Below, in pieces: positions 26,001 through 38,774 of a stretch of 64,000 nucleotides of DNA (position 1 is the stretch's first letter; the number at the start of each line of letters is the position of its first letter). The position numbers and the translations under genes are program-made. The notes under the pieces were generated by a model. That model made no database searches. It was not told where the DNA came from and saw only the letters and a list, made by a program, of their open reading frames with translations. The stretch spans positions 33,648,862 through 33,712,861 of the forward strand of contig CM049307.1 in the NCBI GenBank assembly GCA_026874595.1, written 5' to 3'. This DNA comes from Sipunculus nudus (taxonomy: Eukaryota; Annelida; Sipuncula; Golfingiida; Sipunculidae).

Positions 26001-29000
26001 AAAAGATTGTGGATGCATTTTCAGCCAAACATTTCATCTCAGATCTTTCATCTTGCACATATAGTTCACCTGCCAAGAGAGGAAGAACACTATCAATTTT
26101 GAGGTCACAAGGTCAAAGGTGAAGGTCACAGGAGCCATCTGTCCAAAAATTAGTTTCTGGATTATAATTCCTGCTTTTATTGATATATAGATTTCATACT
26201 TGACTTGTATTTGACCCATTGGAAAAGCAAGAACAAAATTGATTTTGGGGTCATGAGGTCAAAGGTCAAGGTCACAGGACACATCTTTAAAAAGATGTGG
26301 ATGCATTTTCAGCCAAACATTTCATCTCAGATCTTTCATCTTGCACATATAGTTCTCCTGCAAAGAGAGGAAGAACACTATCAATTTTGAGGTCACAAGG
26401 TCAAAGGTGAAGGTCACAGGAGCCATCTGTCCAAAAATTAGTTTCTGGATGATAATTCCTGCTTTATTGATGTATAGATTCCAAACTTGACTTGCATATG
26501 TCCCATTGGAAAAGCAAGACCAGAATTGATTTTGGGTTCATGAGGTCAAAGGTCAAGATCACAGGACACATCTTTAAAAAGATCAAGGTCACAGGACCAA
26601 CATCTTCAACAAAATTGTGGATTGTTAGATGGAAGAAACAATAAATATGCCAAGTGTCAGTATATGCTGCTGAAAAAGGGGGTCTAATCTTAAAGGGGGG
26701 GGGGGGGGCTTTCTATGTCTGGGGATACTCTGGCACCTGCGGTGCCAAGAAATGTCTAGTTAATTGGAATCTTTTCATTGAGATTTAAGGGATGAGACCC
26801 AGCATATGTATAAAAATTGTAATCCTAGGCTACTGTCTTTCTGAAAAAGTGTTATCTGACAAAGTGGGGTGTACCTGGCTAATCAGATAAATGTATATAC
26901 CTGGGAAGAAAAATGAAAAAAAAAATCAAATGAAAGAGCTATTGAGTGGTGAAATACCAGTAAAGAGTGTAGAAAAGGAGGCTCTCTATGAGAATTTACA
27001 ATGACCTGACCTTAAGATAGAAATCTGTACAGTAAATTGGGCAACAGAATATGCTCTAATACCTCTAGCAAAATTCAGAACAGAAAGTGTTTCAGGTGAA
27101 GTTTTTATATCTGAATGGGAAAATAGCTCATAGATTTGTTTTCCCTGATCTGTTATCTGCTGGATGCTTTTTGGTGGGCTTGCCTTGATTGGTGTTAAAA
27201 AAATGATTATCACTGGGTCTTTCCACTCCTCCTTACACATGCAGTTTTTATCAGTGAGGGTGTAGCTTCCACCAAGAGCTGTGCATGAAGAAACTGTTGT
27301 GTGCGTAGAGACCTGTGCTGTGTTAGAGATATGCGAGTAAGGAGATGACATGTTCTGTAACCTGAGATCACTCGCAGAGCACATACCCCTTCCGTATGTA
27401 ATACTTAAAATGATAAAAAAGACATGTTTCAACCCCAAAAATTAACCAAATCTTCCATAGTTTGGTTACCCAAAATATTTCATTTGATGTTAAGTCTCTT
27501 TGTGGTGTTATTTTAACAGACATACATACATCTGAACACTGATCTTCATTTAAACATAGAAACAAGGGGTAAATATGAGATCATATGTTCAAATTTGGAT
27601 GTAGGTTTTAAAGAGATCAGCAAGATATATTAATGATTTGTTCATTATGGAAAGTGGAACATGATGAGTAAAAGCAGGGAGTGTTATAACATTTGATTGG
27701 TTGGTTTTGACGCAGGTGTCAGTGTCACGGTACCAGAAGGAGCAGTCAAGAAAGGCACGACGGAGGAATTATTTCTAGCCATCTGCCGGGATGACACTGA
27801 CAGGCCAAAATTACCAGGTAAGATCCTTATCAACAACCAACCATGGAGATTTCTGAGATTTGACTGGATCTAGCACGCAGAGTAAAAGCCCGTCTCTTTG
27901 TGCTTGAATTCTTCTTTACCCTCTCGTTACTTGTTGGGAAGCATTCAATGTTTTTGCCCCTGTTGAGTCAGACTGCTCAACTGTGGTTATGACCATTTGC
28001 CAACCTGCATGTGTATTATCAGAAGAAATATTTTTTGGACCCCTGGGCTTCACTGACTTGTGCGGCTTTTAAAACCCCTTAAGCCAGCATTTCCCCTGCG
28101 TGCTTAAGAAGACACCCCACTCTCCCATAAGACCAAAGATTAGTCTCAACGGTGCTTTGGTTCCCACAGTTAATGCCAGTCTATGCTTTCCTTTTTGATA
28201 CTTTATATATTTAACAATTTATCTCTGTACCTCATATATTTGACTTGTGAGTCCTGATTTCTGGATGGAGAGGTTTTAGTGTCTTTATTTAAAATTAAGA
28301 AATTTTGTCTTTCTTTTATTTCTTTTTCTTAATAAATTTGTAACAAAAAGTTCCTGCAGGAACAATCTGTGCCATGGTAACACATCAATTAACCTTGCAA
28401 CTCATGGTCATCAGAATGTTCAAAAAATGTTCATTATGATTAAAATGATTATCAAGAATTAGAGTCTTTAATTTTGTTCTTGTCTCTAAATTATTATAAT
28501 AATATTAAATTTATTGGTTGTATAACTATCACTTATCTTTAGAATTGGAACTCAGCATGTGCAGCTACTAGAAATATATGATGTAATTTTCTTCTGTGTA
28601 AACTAATAAATATATCCACACAAAGTAGGTTTATGCTAATGAAGCAGGCTGGTATTGTTATATGTCTGTGTTAAACATAATAAAAACACTTGAATATATA
28701 AAGCAGTCAACCAATTTACAACTAGTATTCACTTCCTTAGCAAATGATTTGTTATATTTGTGTAGTGCTGGGTAAATTTTTCATATTTTTGTATATTTTA
28801 TCACAGAACTTAATACTAATCACAACCACAATTATAGCTATTATTGGAATAGTGGCTGTAGATAGAAATAATGGATTTAAAAATAATAGAAAAATATTTT
28901 CACCCATCTTCTTCGTACTGAGAGACATTATTTTATAGTCCATGGTTCATGTTTCATTTTCCACATAATCCTAAGTGCCGGAAAAGAGAAATGTAAGATT

Positions 29001-32000
29001 TGTAGAAATACTAATGGAGATTAGTGCCTTTTGCTTGGCTGGCACATCCATTCATTGATGGCGAGGGAGTTTGCCACACTTCATTGAAACCAGACGACAT
29101 TGGAAGTGACTGTGAAGATGATGTGAGGACATAACAATGAACAGCCCAAACAATTTCACAAAAACTACCCACACTTCTCTGATGAGACACCGTTTTCCTG
29201 CACGTTGTTACGCAAGATGAAACAGATCACGAGCTTTAGGCGAGTGCATGGCAGTGTTCCTCCTCCACTCTGTGAACTATTGTTCTCGTTACACCTGCTC
29301 ATGACAATCAAGGCTTCTTGCGAAAGCCAATCAGCTGAATGACATTTACCTTTTATTCGTAAAGCGATGGATGACAAAGAGGAGTGTGAAACACGCTGAT
29401 CTCGTATCACATAGGTCCTGACAAGATAACTCACAATGTTAGCCCTAAACACCTTCCCCTGTCCCACTCAGATTTCCAACAACTCTTCCTATTATGTCTT
29501 AACCACCAGTTGATCTAGTTTTAAATGATGTTACAAGTGGCATATGTACTAAATAACCCAGGAACAGATGCTAAAGAAAGTTCTTGGTGAAATACCCGTC
29601 TACTCCCACTTGTGTTCTTTTTAACTGTCAGCGAAAGTTCAGCTCAGCTTTTCTCAAAGAGTTAAATAAATGTCACACTGTTTGATTTCTTTAACTACAG
29701 TGATTTTTTTTTGTAAATTTTCATGGAAGGTTGGACATATAAGAATTACTGTTTTTTTTTTGTTTTTTTTTCTTGAAGAATAGGACTGATCCCATCAGTT
29801 TATGACCTAAATACTAAAAGTGTTTCAGATCATTTATTGTTTCTGAACTGCACAAATTGTTCAATTTTTTATTTTCAGAGAAACAAACTATTTTGGGTCC
29901 GGTGGTGATGATCGGACCACAGACAATCCCACTCAAAAAGCCAGTTATCATAACGTTCCAACACTGTGCCAGTATTAAGCATGGACAGTGGGCAGTTACT
30001 GTGTACAGTAGTGAAACTCCACATGAAGAGGCTCCTCAATGGATGGTAGGCTTTCAAATGATTCAGAAAATAGTATTTTCTCTGAGCTCTTTTTGAATAT
30101 CAGAAAAAGGGAAGAGGTCTATCAAGAGAAAGAAGCCGAATAAATGTTATTTATTACTGTGTCATTTATGCTGAAACAAACAAAATTAAAAAAATACATT
30201 TTGTATATGATAATATATTAATACAATATATCTTTATATTTCCATTGTAATTAAAAGATACACATTGAGAAAAAAAGAAAACGTATATGAGAAAGGAGTT
30301 TAATGTATTTGGATAATAATTTTAGGATATGAAAAAGCCTTGTTTTACAGAAAATGATGTCTTTTTCTGATTTTGCTGTTCCAATTCATCATGTTTTATT
30401 TTTTTTTTTTTCAGCCCATTGCTACACTGGGACACGAAACAATCAACACCCCCATCTATACACAGATGGACCAAAACAAATGTCATATAATGACAGAGTC
30501 ACTCAGTCGATATACTCTTATTGGCGAGCCCATCATGGCGGGCAAGGCCATCAAAATATTACGTCTAGCAGCATTTGCACCATCTGTCCCGTCCTCGACG
30601 GACTACAACATACGTGTATACTTCGTAGAAGATACCGAGGATGCTCTTGAGGTGTGTATTTGCTCATTCTGATAAGAATACAGCTTTATATCTTCTTATT
30701 CAAGGCTTTCATTCCTGTATCTTCTCTCCAGCTGTCCTGGAAGTGTACAGCACAATCAAGCATAAATAATATGCATTAGGTGTTCAGTTTTCAATTCCAC
30801 ATTCACCTGGCTTTCATGACCAGCATCTGGGTAAACAGGGTATACAATATATATTTTACACAAAATAATTTCTAAAGAAAATTCTGAAAACTTTGTATTT
30901 AAAAACATGTGTACACAGGCCCTGGGAAGCAGTACAGAAATGCTTTACCTAATGAATGGACCTCTTTTTAAGTAATTGGATAGTTTTTCTAGGAGAGGCT
31001 GTTAATTATTTCCAGCAAACATTCTTATTAGGCTGATATGAGGTCACAATTATTTTGCTTTGAAAAGAAGTCCTCATTATATAGAGCAAGTAATTACTTG
31101 AGGGGGAAAAGTTGTAGTCTATTTTCTGGTTTTATTTTTCAATCTTTGAGGATATATTTTAAGCCATGAGCAGTACTTGGTGATGTTTCGTATTTTGTTG
31201 ATAGGAAGTAATGATCACCATGTTGTTACTTCCATATTTTATGGTAAGAAATCAGTGCCTGGATTCTTGTTCATTTGACACTGAATTGGGTAAAAAAAGG
31301 TTTTGGAGATGTCTGTGGTATTTAATCATTGTGCTCTTAATTAGGTCAATTATGAAGCCCCAGAAAAAGGGGCTGTTGGAGGACTTCAGTAACTAGGCGG
31401 TCTCAGGTTCCAGCAGATTTACATATCTCTGAAGGCTCTTCTATTGTTAATGAGTGGCATTTTACAGGTGATAAAGAAGGGCACATAATCGCAGCTTTCA
31501 TCTTTATGGTAATTACCATTAATACTTAGATGAGGTCTAGCTCTGGGGGGAATTAAGAGCACCCTGGCTACGAGAAGGCAAAATTAAGTCTGCTCCGATG
31601 TCAGCATTGGAGACAGGCATCAGAGAAATTGGGAAAATTATGTTCGCTGATATTCAAGGTATTATGTAATTGCTGCCAGGTACTGTCAGTGCTTTAATCC
31701 ATCTTGTGTCAACTTATTTGCTGGGGTTTCCACAGATTGTCTACAGCTGAATGGTTTTCCAAGGCTTTAGATGCTATCATGCCTGATTGGGAATATTAAG
31801 TGTTTTTGCCAAGGGCATCCTGGGGGTGATGGCCCTTGGGCAACCTGCGGAAGTCTCAAACTGCTAATAGTTATTAACAGGTCTATTCATTGTTGATTGT
31901 TCTTTGTCTGTGAACAGGCAGGTAAAGAAACCTGAAGTTCAAAGTGAAGAGATTTATACAGATGTCTATAGAAGAAATGATGCTCTGTTGTTAGAGTATT

Positions 32001-35000
32001 TATCAATTTGAAAATGTGTAATTAAAACACGTTTACAGTGATAAGTAGCATTTAATGATTACCTTTATCCCTACCAATAAAGGTCATTCAGGTAAAAATG
32101 TGTCTTATCTTACTTCTTATTGTAATGCCTTATTTGAACTTCAAAGCAAGAATTCTCAAGTTGTTGAGTAAGAATCCCACAAAAGTTGGTTTATTGTACC
32201 ATGAAGAGAACAAATTTAAAAGTTCTGTCCATTTTTGGATTGAATCTATGAGAGCAGCAGATGTAATTGAACAAAGTGAAACCATGGACAGATGTATCCC
32301 TAACCATTCTACCCACATTATACAATATCACTGGCCTGGGCTCAGCTGAATTTAAGCGTGACACAAGGAATTTTCCAGATCACAAGATGTATGTAAAACT
32401 CGAGGGATAGGCATAAAGCGTAGCGCGGGTCACAAAGTGGCCATGAGGTGCCTTTTTATTAGTGGTCTATAATTTAAGAGTAAGAGACTTTCACTGGATC
32501 CCCTTAACAGTGTAAAGCACACCTTTTCATTCTCCATGACCAAAGGTATGTATTTGACCACTGCAGGAGGGATCCGCCTGCCCAATCAAAGGCCTTTTGA
32601 TGGAGGTTAGATTGCATGCTGGGATAATAGAGCACAGGGACTACTTAAGCTCTTTGTGACCATTTGCATGTTGTGCCAGAGATTAGGGATAGCATTGGTG
32701 TAATGATGGGGCTATTTTGTGTTTTGTCCCATGGCGGGACCACACGAAAGGACATCGCTGCTCATATGTCAGTTTTGAGTGTGCGTCATTGTGTTTCTGA
32801 TGCCCCTGGTGCTGTTGTTTATCTTGAATTTCCCTGAGGTTCAGCAGGTTTTTCTGCCTCTCATGACCTTCAGGATCAGGCAGGTGATGTTGTTACTTTT
32901 CAGTAACACTTTGCTACTGGTACTTCAGCACTAAAAGACTCTTGTTGTGCAAAGTTTACTGCATCATGGACACAAACTCATCTCTCCCCCTTGCAAACAA
33001 AAAATGATGCCTTAAATTTCAGACTAGAACAAAGGCCAACTCTTTTCCTTATAATAAATAGATGCATTTTCTTTATATTACTATGTATTCTGTCAAATTT
33101 AACTGTTCACAAATTCCTTTGTACAATACTGATTTTTGTGTAATCTTAGAAAAATGGTTAAATATTATTAAGGATATTAGGCTTAGTATTTGTTCAAAAT
33201 GAAAATGTAATATGTAAGGATGTCGTTCTTCTTAGCTCATGCAGTGCCTTATATCAAAAGAATATCATGCATATTTTTAACCTATTCCACAGATGAATAA
33301 TATTTCAGTAAAAATTAAAATTGAGAGTAGTACACACAAGTACACAATAATCAGTGTAATTTTAAAGTTTATTGAAGAGGATGTTTATGAAAGAGTGCCT
33401 CTATGCATACACTTGATACAGGTATTTTCCAAGGATTTGTTTGAGGGTGTTTTAATTGACATGGTGAGGTTTTGTTTTGTCGGTTGTGTCCTGCAAGAGG
33501 AGTTTCTGATATGCTTGCTACAGGTTTCTCACCAGAAACAAAGTGGCTCATCCGCTTTTTGTCATTGACTTACTTGCACTGAATAAAATGCATTTCCGTA
33601 ATGAGATGAACATGGACTCCACCTGGCCTTACAAACAAAATCCCTGGAACCTGAGATGTCATAAGATATGAGGTGGATCAGTTTACTCAGGAAATCTAGA
33701 ACTACAAGGGCACATATTGCCTTAAGGTGCTGTATCTAATCATATCAACACTTAAGTACAGGTCAGCCTTCAAGACATGTAACTAACTGAAAAATTTTTT
33801 AAACACTAGGTTGTTTGCACTTTTATGTTAGGATAATCTGCGAGTTCTCTAAGCTTAGTTCAGACATCCAGGAGCTTTAATCCTGTTTTCTACATCCTTT
33901 GTGTTTTACCAATAATGCTACAGTCATATGTTGGATTTGTGACAACATGTAGTTTTGCTAATTATGATCAAGTTAGAATTTTGTGACTATATTTTCATGG
34001 AACTCTCACTACTCAGTTTCCTTTAATTTGAAGCTTTGAACATAATGTTTGCATAAAAACAAAAACCATAATATATATTGTGAGTTATAGGAAAATTTAA
34101 ACCATAAATAAACTTTGATCATGCTCATTTTCCCATGTGGACAATTCAGGATCCATGTTCTCCAGCTGATATTTCCCTATCTGATTTTATCTATCTATGA
34201 GAGATCATTTGGCTACAAGAATCAATATTTAAATTTCATGAAATGTCATCATAGAAATGTCTATTCTGGTCATTGTGGCAAAAAAAAATTAAGGAAAAAA
34301 ATCAGAAAAGCCATCAGAAGAGATTGGTCGCTATAAATGGTCAAATAAAAAGGATTGAGTGTGAACATGTTAATTGAATTAAATATAGACCACAATGCTT
34401 GCAGACAAGTAAGGTTTTGTGAAGGGCACTTATATACTTAACTGTATTTCGTTCTTTGTTCTTGACAGTTAAGCACATGAAGAAAAGTATAATCTGTCAG
34501 CATCTCTTTGAAGATTTATTCTTATTTTCCTAACAGCAGAGACATAATGTTTCTAATCTCATCATTTGCAAGTTTTATAAGTCATCTAATGGAATGTTAT
34601 AGTTTACTGTTCTGACTTTTTTCAGGGTGTACTGCAGGTTGAAAGACGCCTTGGGGGTCATTTGCTAGACAAACCCAGACAGATCCTTTTTCAGTTTGGT
34701 GGAGGAAACTTATGTCTGACGGTGGAAGAATTAGGTCAAGGTTGGAGGAGCAAAATGGGAGCTGAGTTCCAGGTATTGTATTGTCCCATTATCCATCATT
34801 TTTATGCCCCCGCCACAAAGTGGCCGGGGCATATAGTTTTACCCATGTCCGTCCTTCCGAAATCAAACAGTTGTACGGACTTTTTTTCACAATGCCTGCA
34901 GATATTGGCCTGATTTTTGGTGTGTGGGCAGATAATGACCAGTTACAGATCGAGTTCGCGTTTCGTCCCGGTTGACCAACTTTTGACCGTTTTATGGCTC

Positions 35001-38000
35001 CTAAACTTAGAAAATTTCATGAAAAATATAAATTTTCATGACAAATACACATGTACGGATTTTTTTTCGCAATGCCTGCAGATATTGGCCTGATTTTTGG
35101 TGTGTGGGCAGATAATGACTGGTTACAGATCGAGTTCTCGTTTCGTCCCGGTTGACCTAATTTTGACCGTTTTACGGCTCCTAAACTTAGAAAATTTCAT
35201 GAAAAATATAAATTTTCATGACAAATACACATGTACGGACTTTATTTCGCAATACCTGCAGATATTAGCCTGATTTTTGGTGTGTGGGCAGATGTTGACC
35301 AGTTACAGATCGAGTTCGCGTTTTGTCCGGTTGACTTACTTTTGACGGTTTTACGGCTCCTGAACATAGAAAATTTCATGAAAAAACATAAATTTTCTTG
35401 ACAAATACACATGTACAGACTTTTTTTCCCCAATGCCTGCAGATATTAGCCTGATTTTTGGTGTGTGGGCAGATATTGACCAGTTACAGATCAAGTTTGC
35501 GTTTCGTCCCAGTTGACCTACTTTTGATTGTTTTACAGCCCCTAAACATAGAAAATTTCATGAAAAATATAAATTTTCATGACAAATGTACATGTACAGC
35601 CGTTTTTAGCCCTCAGCTCATAGGCTGATGGGCTATTGTCATCACCCAAGCTGTCTGTCTGTCTGTCTGTTCGTCTGTCTGTCCGTACGTTGTCCGTCGG
35701 GCGTCCGTCCGTCCTGCTTTGTGAACTTTTGCCTTGTGATCGGGATATCTCTAAAAAGATTCACCGTAAGAATTTTATTTCATCAGTGAAGATGTATATG
35801 GATAAAATCTCAGTCAAGTTCGAAGATGGGTGACCTTGACCCATTTTTCTACATTTTAGAGCTGATTATAGAAAAACACTCAGAAGCTTATATCTCAGGA
35901 ACCATTGTGTGGATTTTCACAAAACTTACTATGCTCATTGGGACTGATGGTCTGTACATGCTGCACAATTTTGGTCGCGCCACCTGCAATTTCTGATTTT
36001 TTAATCAATTTTTATCGGGTTTTTCAGTTTTGGCCTTGTGAGCAGGATATCTCTAAAAGGAGTCACCGTTGGAATTTTATTTCATCAGTGAAGATGTATA
36101 TCAACAAAATCTTGGTCAAGTGCAAAGATGGGTGACCTTGACCTATTTTTCTTTGTTTTAGAGCTGATTATACAAAAACACTCAGAAGCTTATATCTCAG
36201 GAACCATTGTGTGGATTTTCACAAAACTTACTATGATCATTTGGAATGATGGTCACAATTTTGGTGGCACCACCTACAATTTCTGAATTTTTAATGAATT
36301 TTTCTCAGATTTTTCAATTTTGGCCTTTTGTGCAGGATATCTCGTAAGGTATTCAACACAGGAACTTCATTTCTTCAGTGCTATTGCATGATATTTACAT
36401 AATCTTGGTCAGGTTCAAAGATGGGTGATATGACCTACTTTTCAAGGTCACAGAGCTTAGTATAGAAAAAAAACTTAGGAGCTTATTTCTCAGGAAGCAT
36501 TTGGTGGATTGTTATGAAACATGGTACATACCGCTCCAATTTAAATTTATGACTGATTATCAGCTTTTGCTAATATTCTGGTTTCGCAATGCAATGCTTA
36601 CAGATACTGGCCAAATGTTTGGTCTGTGGGCGCATAATGACCACTTACAGACGGGGTTTGCGTTTCGTCCCAGTTGACCTATTTTTGACCATATGACAGA
36701 TCCTCAACCTATAAAATTTCATGAAAGACAGAAATTTTTATGAAAAATGCATATGTATGGACTTTTTTTCACAATGCCTGCAGATACTGGCCTGATTTTT
36801 GGTGTGTTGCTTGATAATGACCCATGACAGATCGAGTTTGCATTTTGCCCTTGTTGCATTTTGTACTTTTGACCATACTACACCTCCTGAACTAAAAAAA
36901 TTTTTACAAAATTTAACAAATGTTTCTAATTTCCCCAAGGCGGGGGGCATTTGTGTCATTCCGACACATCTAGTTGGTATCTGTGGAAGTTATATAATAC
37001 AAACTTAAGAGTATATATATGGAAATGTTTTGTAGACTAAGACACCCAATGGGAACCTGGATTTCTGTTTTGCATCAAGCTTATAGTATTTTTGGATACA
37101 TTATAAAAATATTTATTGTGAGAGGATTAGACATTTAAATAAATTTTTTTTTTTTTTTTTTTGGTTTATTTTGCATTGATTATTAACTGTTATATGTTAA
37201 CATAAGGCCTTGTGATTTCAGAATAAACACACGAGACATTTATATGTTTCTCATTCATGGAGTTTATTATATTTGTATTTTATGATCTGTTCATGGGATG
37301 TACGCTGCACTTGGCACAAATTAAAAATTTCTCTTTTAATTCTTCTTAATATAAAAGCTCTCTATCCACGTTATAATTGTGTAGAGATCATCTTGACCTT
37401 TAATAAATTACATATTTTATATTCAGAAGGTACAACTGGGAAATTTCCTTTTAATTCATCTTAATATTAATTCTCTATCCATGTCATAAATCTTGTTTTG
37501 AACATCCTGACCTTTAAGAATTAATATATTTTGTCTTTGACAGGAGATTCCTTTTCCTCACATTTGGAGCAGTGTTCAGAACAACATGCATTGTTCCTTT
37601 GCCCTGGAGCTAGTCGATCACACGCAACATCGGTTGGACTGCAATATTCACGTCTTTCAGAAGGCCCTCTTAGCCAATAGACAAGTACTGCAGATTAGCT
37701 GCAGTGTTAAAGATGTAAGTTTCTTTTTTCTTCATATATCTTAAATTTATCTTTTGATAAATTTTTTTTTATCAGATTGATAAATTTTAAAGTAATTTAT
37801 CTTTTATAAGAAATCTAATATAATATAGAAACTTTATAAGCTTGACAAATTTTAATGTAGTTCCTATTGCAGCCTCTAGGTGGCAGCAGTTGATAGCATT
37901 CAGGTCTTCTAAAAGCACAACTGCTTATTCTGCAAAGTTGGAAACAGAGAAGTTGGAAGCATAACTGTCATATATATAAACAAACAAATCAGCAATACCA

Positions 38001-38704
38001 GGTAACATTATAAGATGGAAATGGCATATTTACATAAATTGTTTAATTGCAGAATCTTCCATCCTCCTTGGCCAAAGTGCGACAGAAGACATCAACAGTT
38101 TCATCGAGTCCTGGGTGTGCCCCTGTAGTGACCTGTGAACCACCCCAGCATGTGTTCAGGTCAGAAAGGTTATAGCTTATACAAATTCATAAAATTAACC
38201 TTTTGATTACATTGACCCTTTTTTAATTGATACATGAATTTAAAAAAATTGTTAAATTATTATCTGGAGCTTAATTACATTCTTTTGTTATTTATATGAT
38301 GACCGTTAGTATGGTGTGAATAACAGTAGTTTTTTATGCTTTATTTAGAATACCAACACACACGAGGGTGAAGTTGTGTGACATACTGGACCCCCCCAAC
38401 GCCCGAGGGAACGACTGGAGAATGTTAGCACAGAGACTTAGTGTAGATAGGTGAGTGTACAAACACTTTGGCATAAATGCTACCTTGATTCTTTTATAAA
38501 GTATTAGAGTATGCAAAGATATTCACATAAAGTAAACTTATTATTATTTAAGAGAGCAAGTACTGAATATTTGTCTTTTAATCATTAGACCAAAGAATGA
38601 AAATGGTTTACTTTTAACATATATTTCAGTTGGACAGTTAAAAAATGTTCCACTTAATGACATGTCAAAGATTTGATCACAAATTATGTGTACTTAAACT
38701 GCAG

Positions 38705-38774
<70 letters not shown>

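Larger units (their letters stand above)
34804..36973 (+). mobile_element. Helentron-associated (pearl/HINE-like) element with 180-bp tandem core
   Basis: Left end: 'atgcccccgccac', which folds on 'gtggccggggcat' around AAA (34804-34832). Right end: inverted 'ggcggggggcat' (36939-36950), a hairpin of tgtgtc and gacaca (36952-36968), then CTAG (36970-36973) before TT. The design matches the element at 24736. A different repeat is nested at about 35606-36545 and splits the core. The element sits in the intron between two UPA exons. No transposition protein is encoded. Confidence 0.75.

Noticed and set aside
25386-26390. Several similar ORFs starting MRSKVKVTG-like
   Set aside because: They are the tandem-repeat core read in one frame, so their similarity reflects DNA repetition and not coding.
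29165-29467. 100-codon minus-strand ORF in the ZU5 intron
   Set aside because: No recognisable domain, promoter or splice sites. The segment is better read as possible regulatory DNA.
34872-35592. Regular 180-bp repeats considered as a CRISPR array or satellite
   Set aside because: Units are contiguous with no spacers, only four copies are present, and they sit inside an element with defined ends in a eukaryotic intron.
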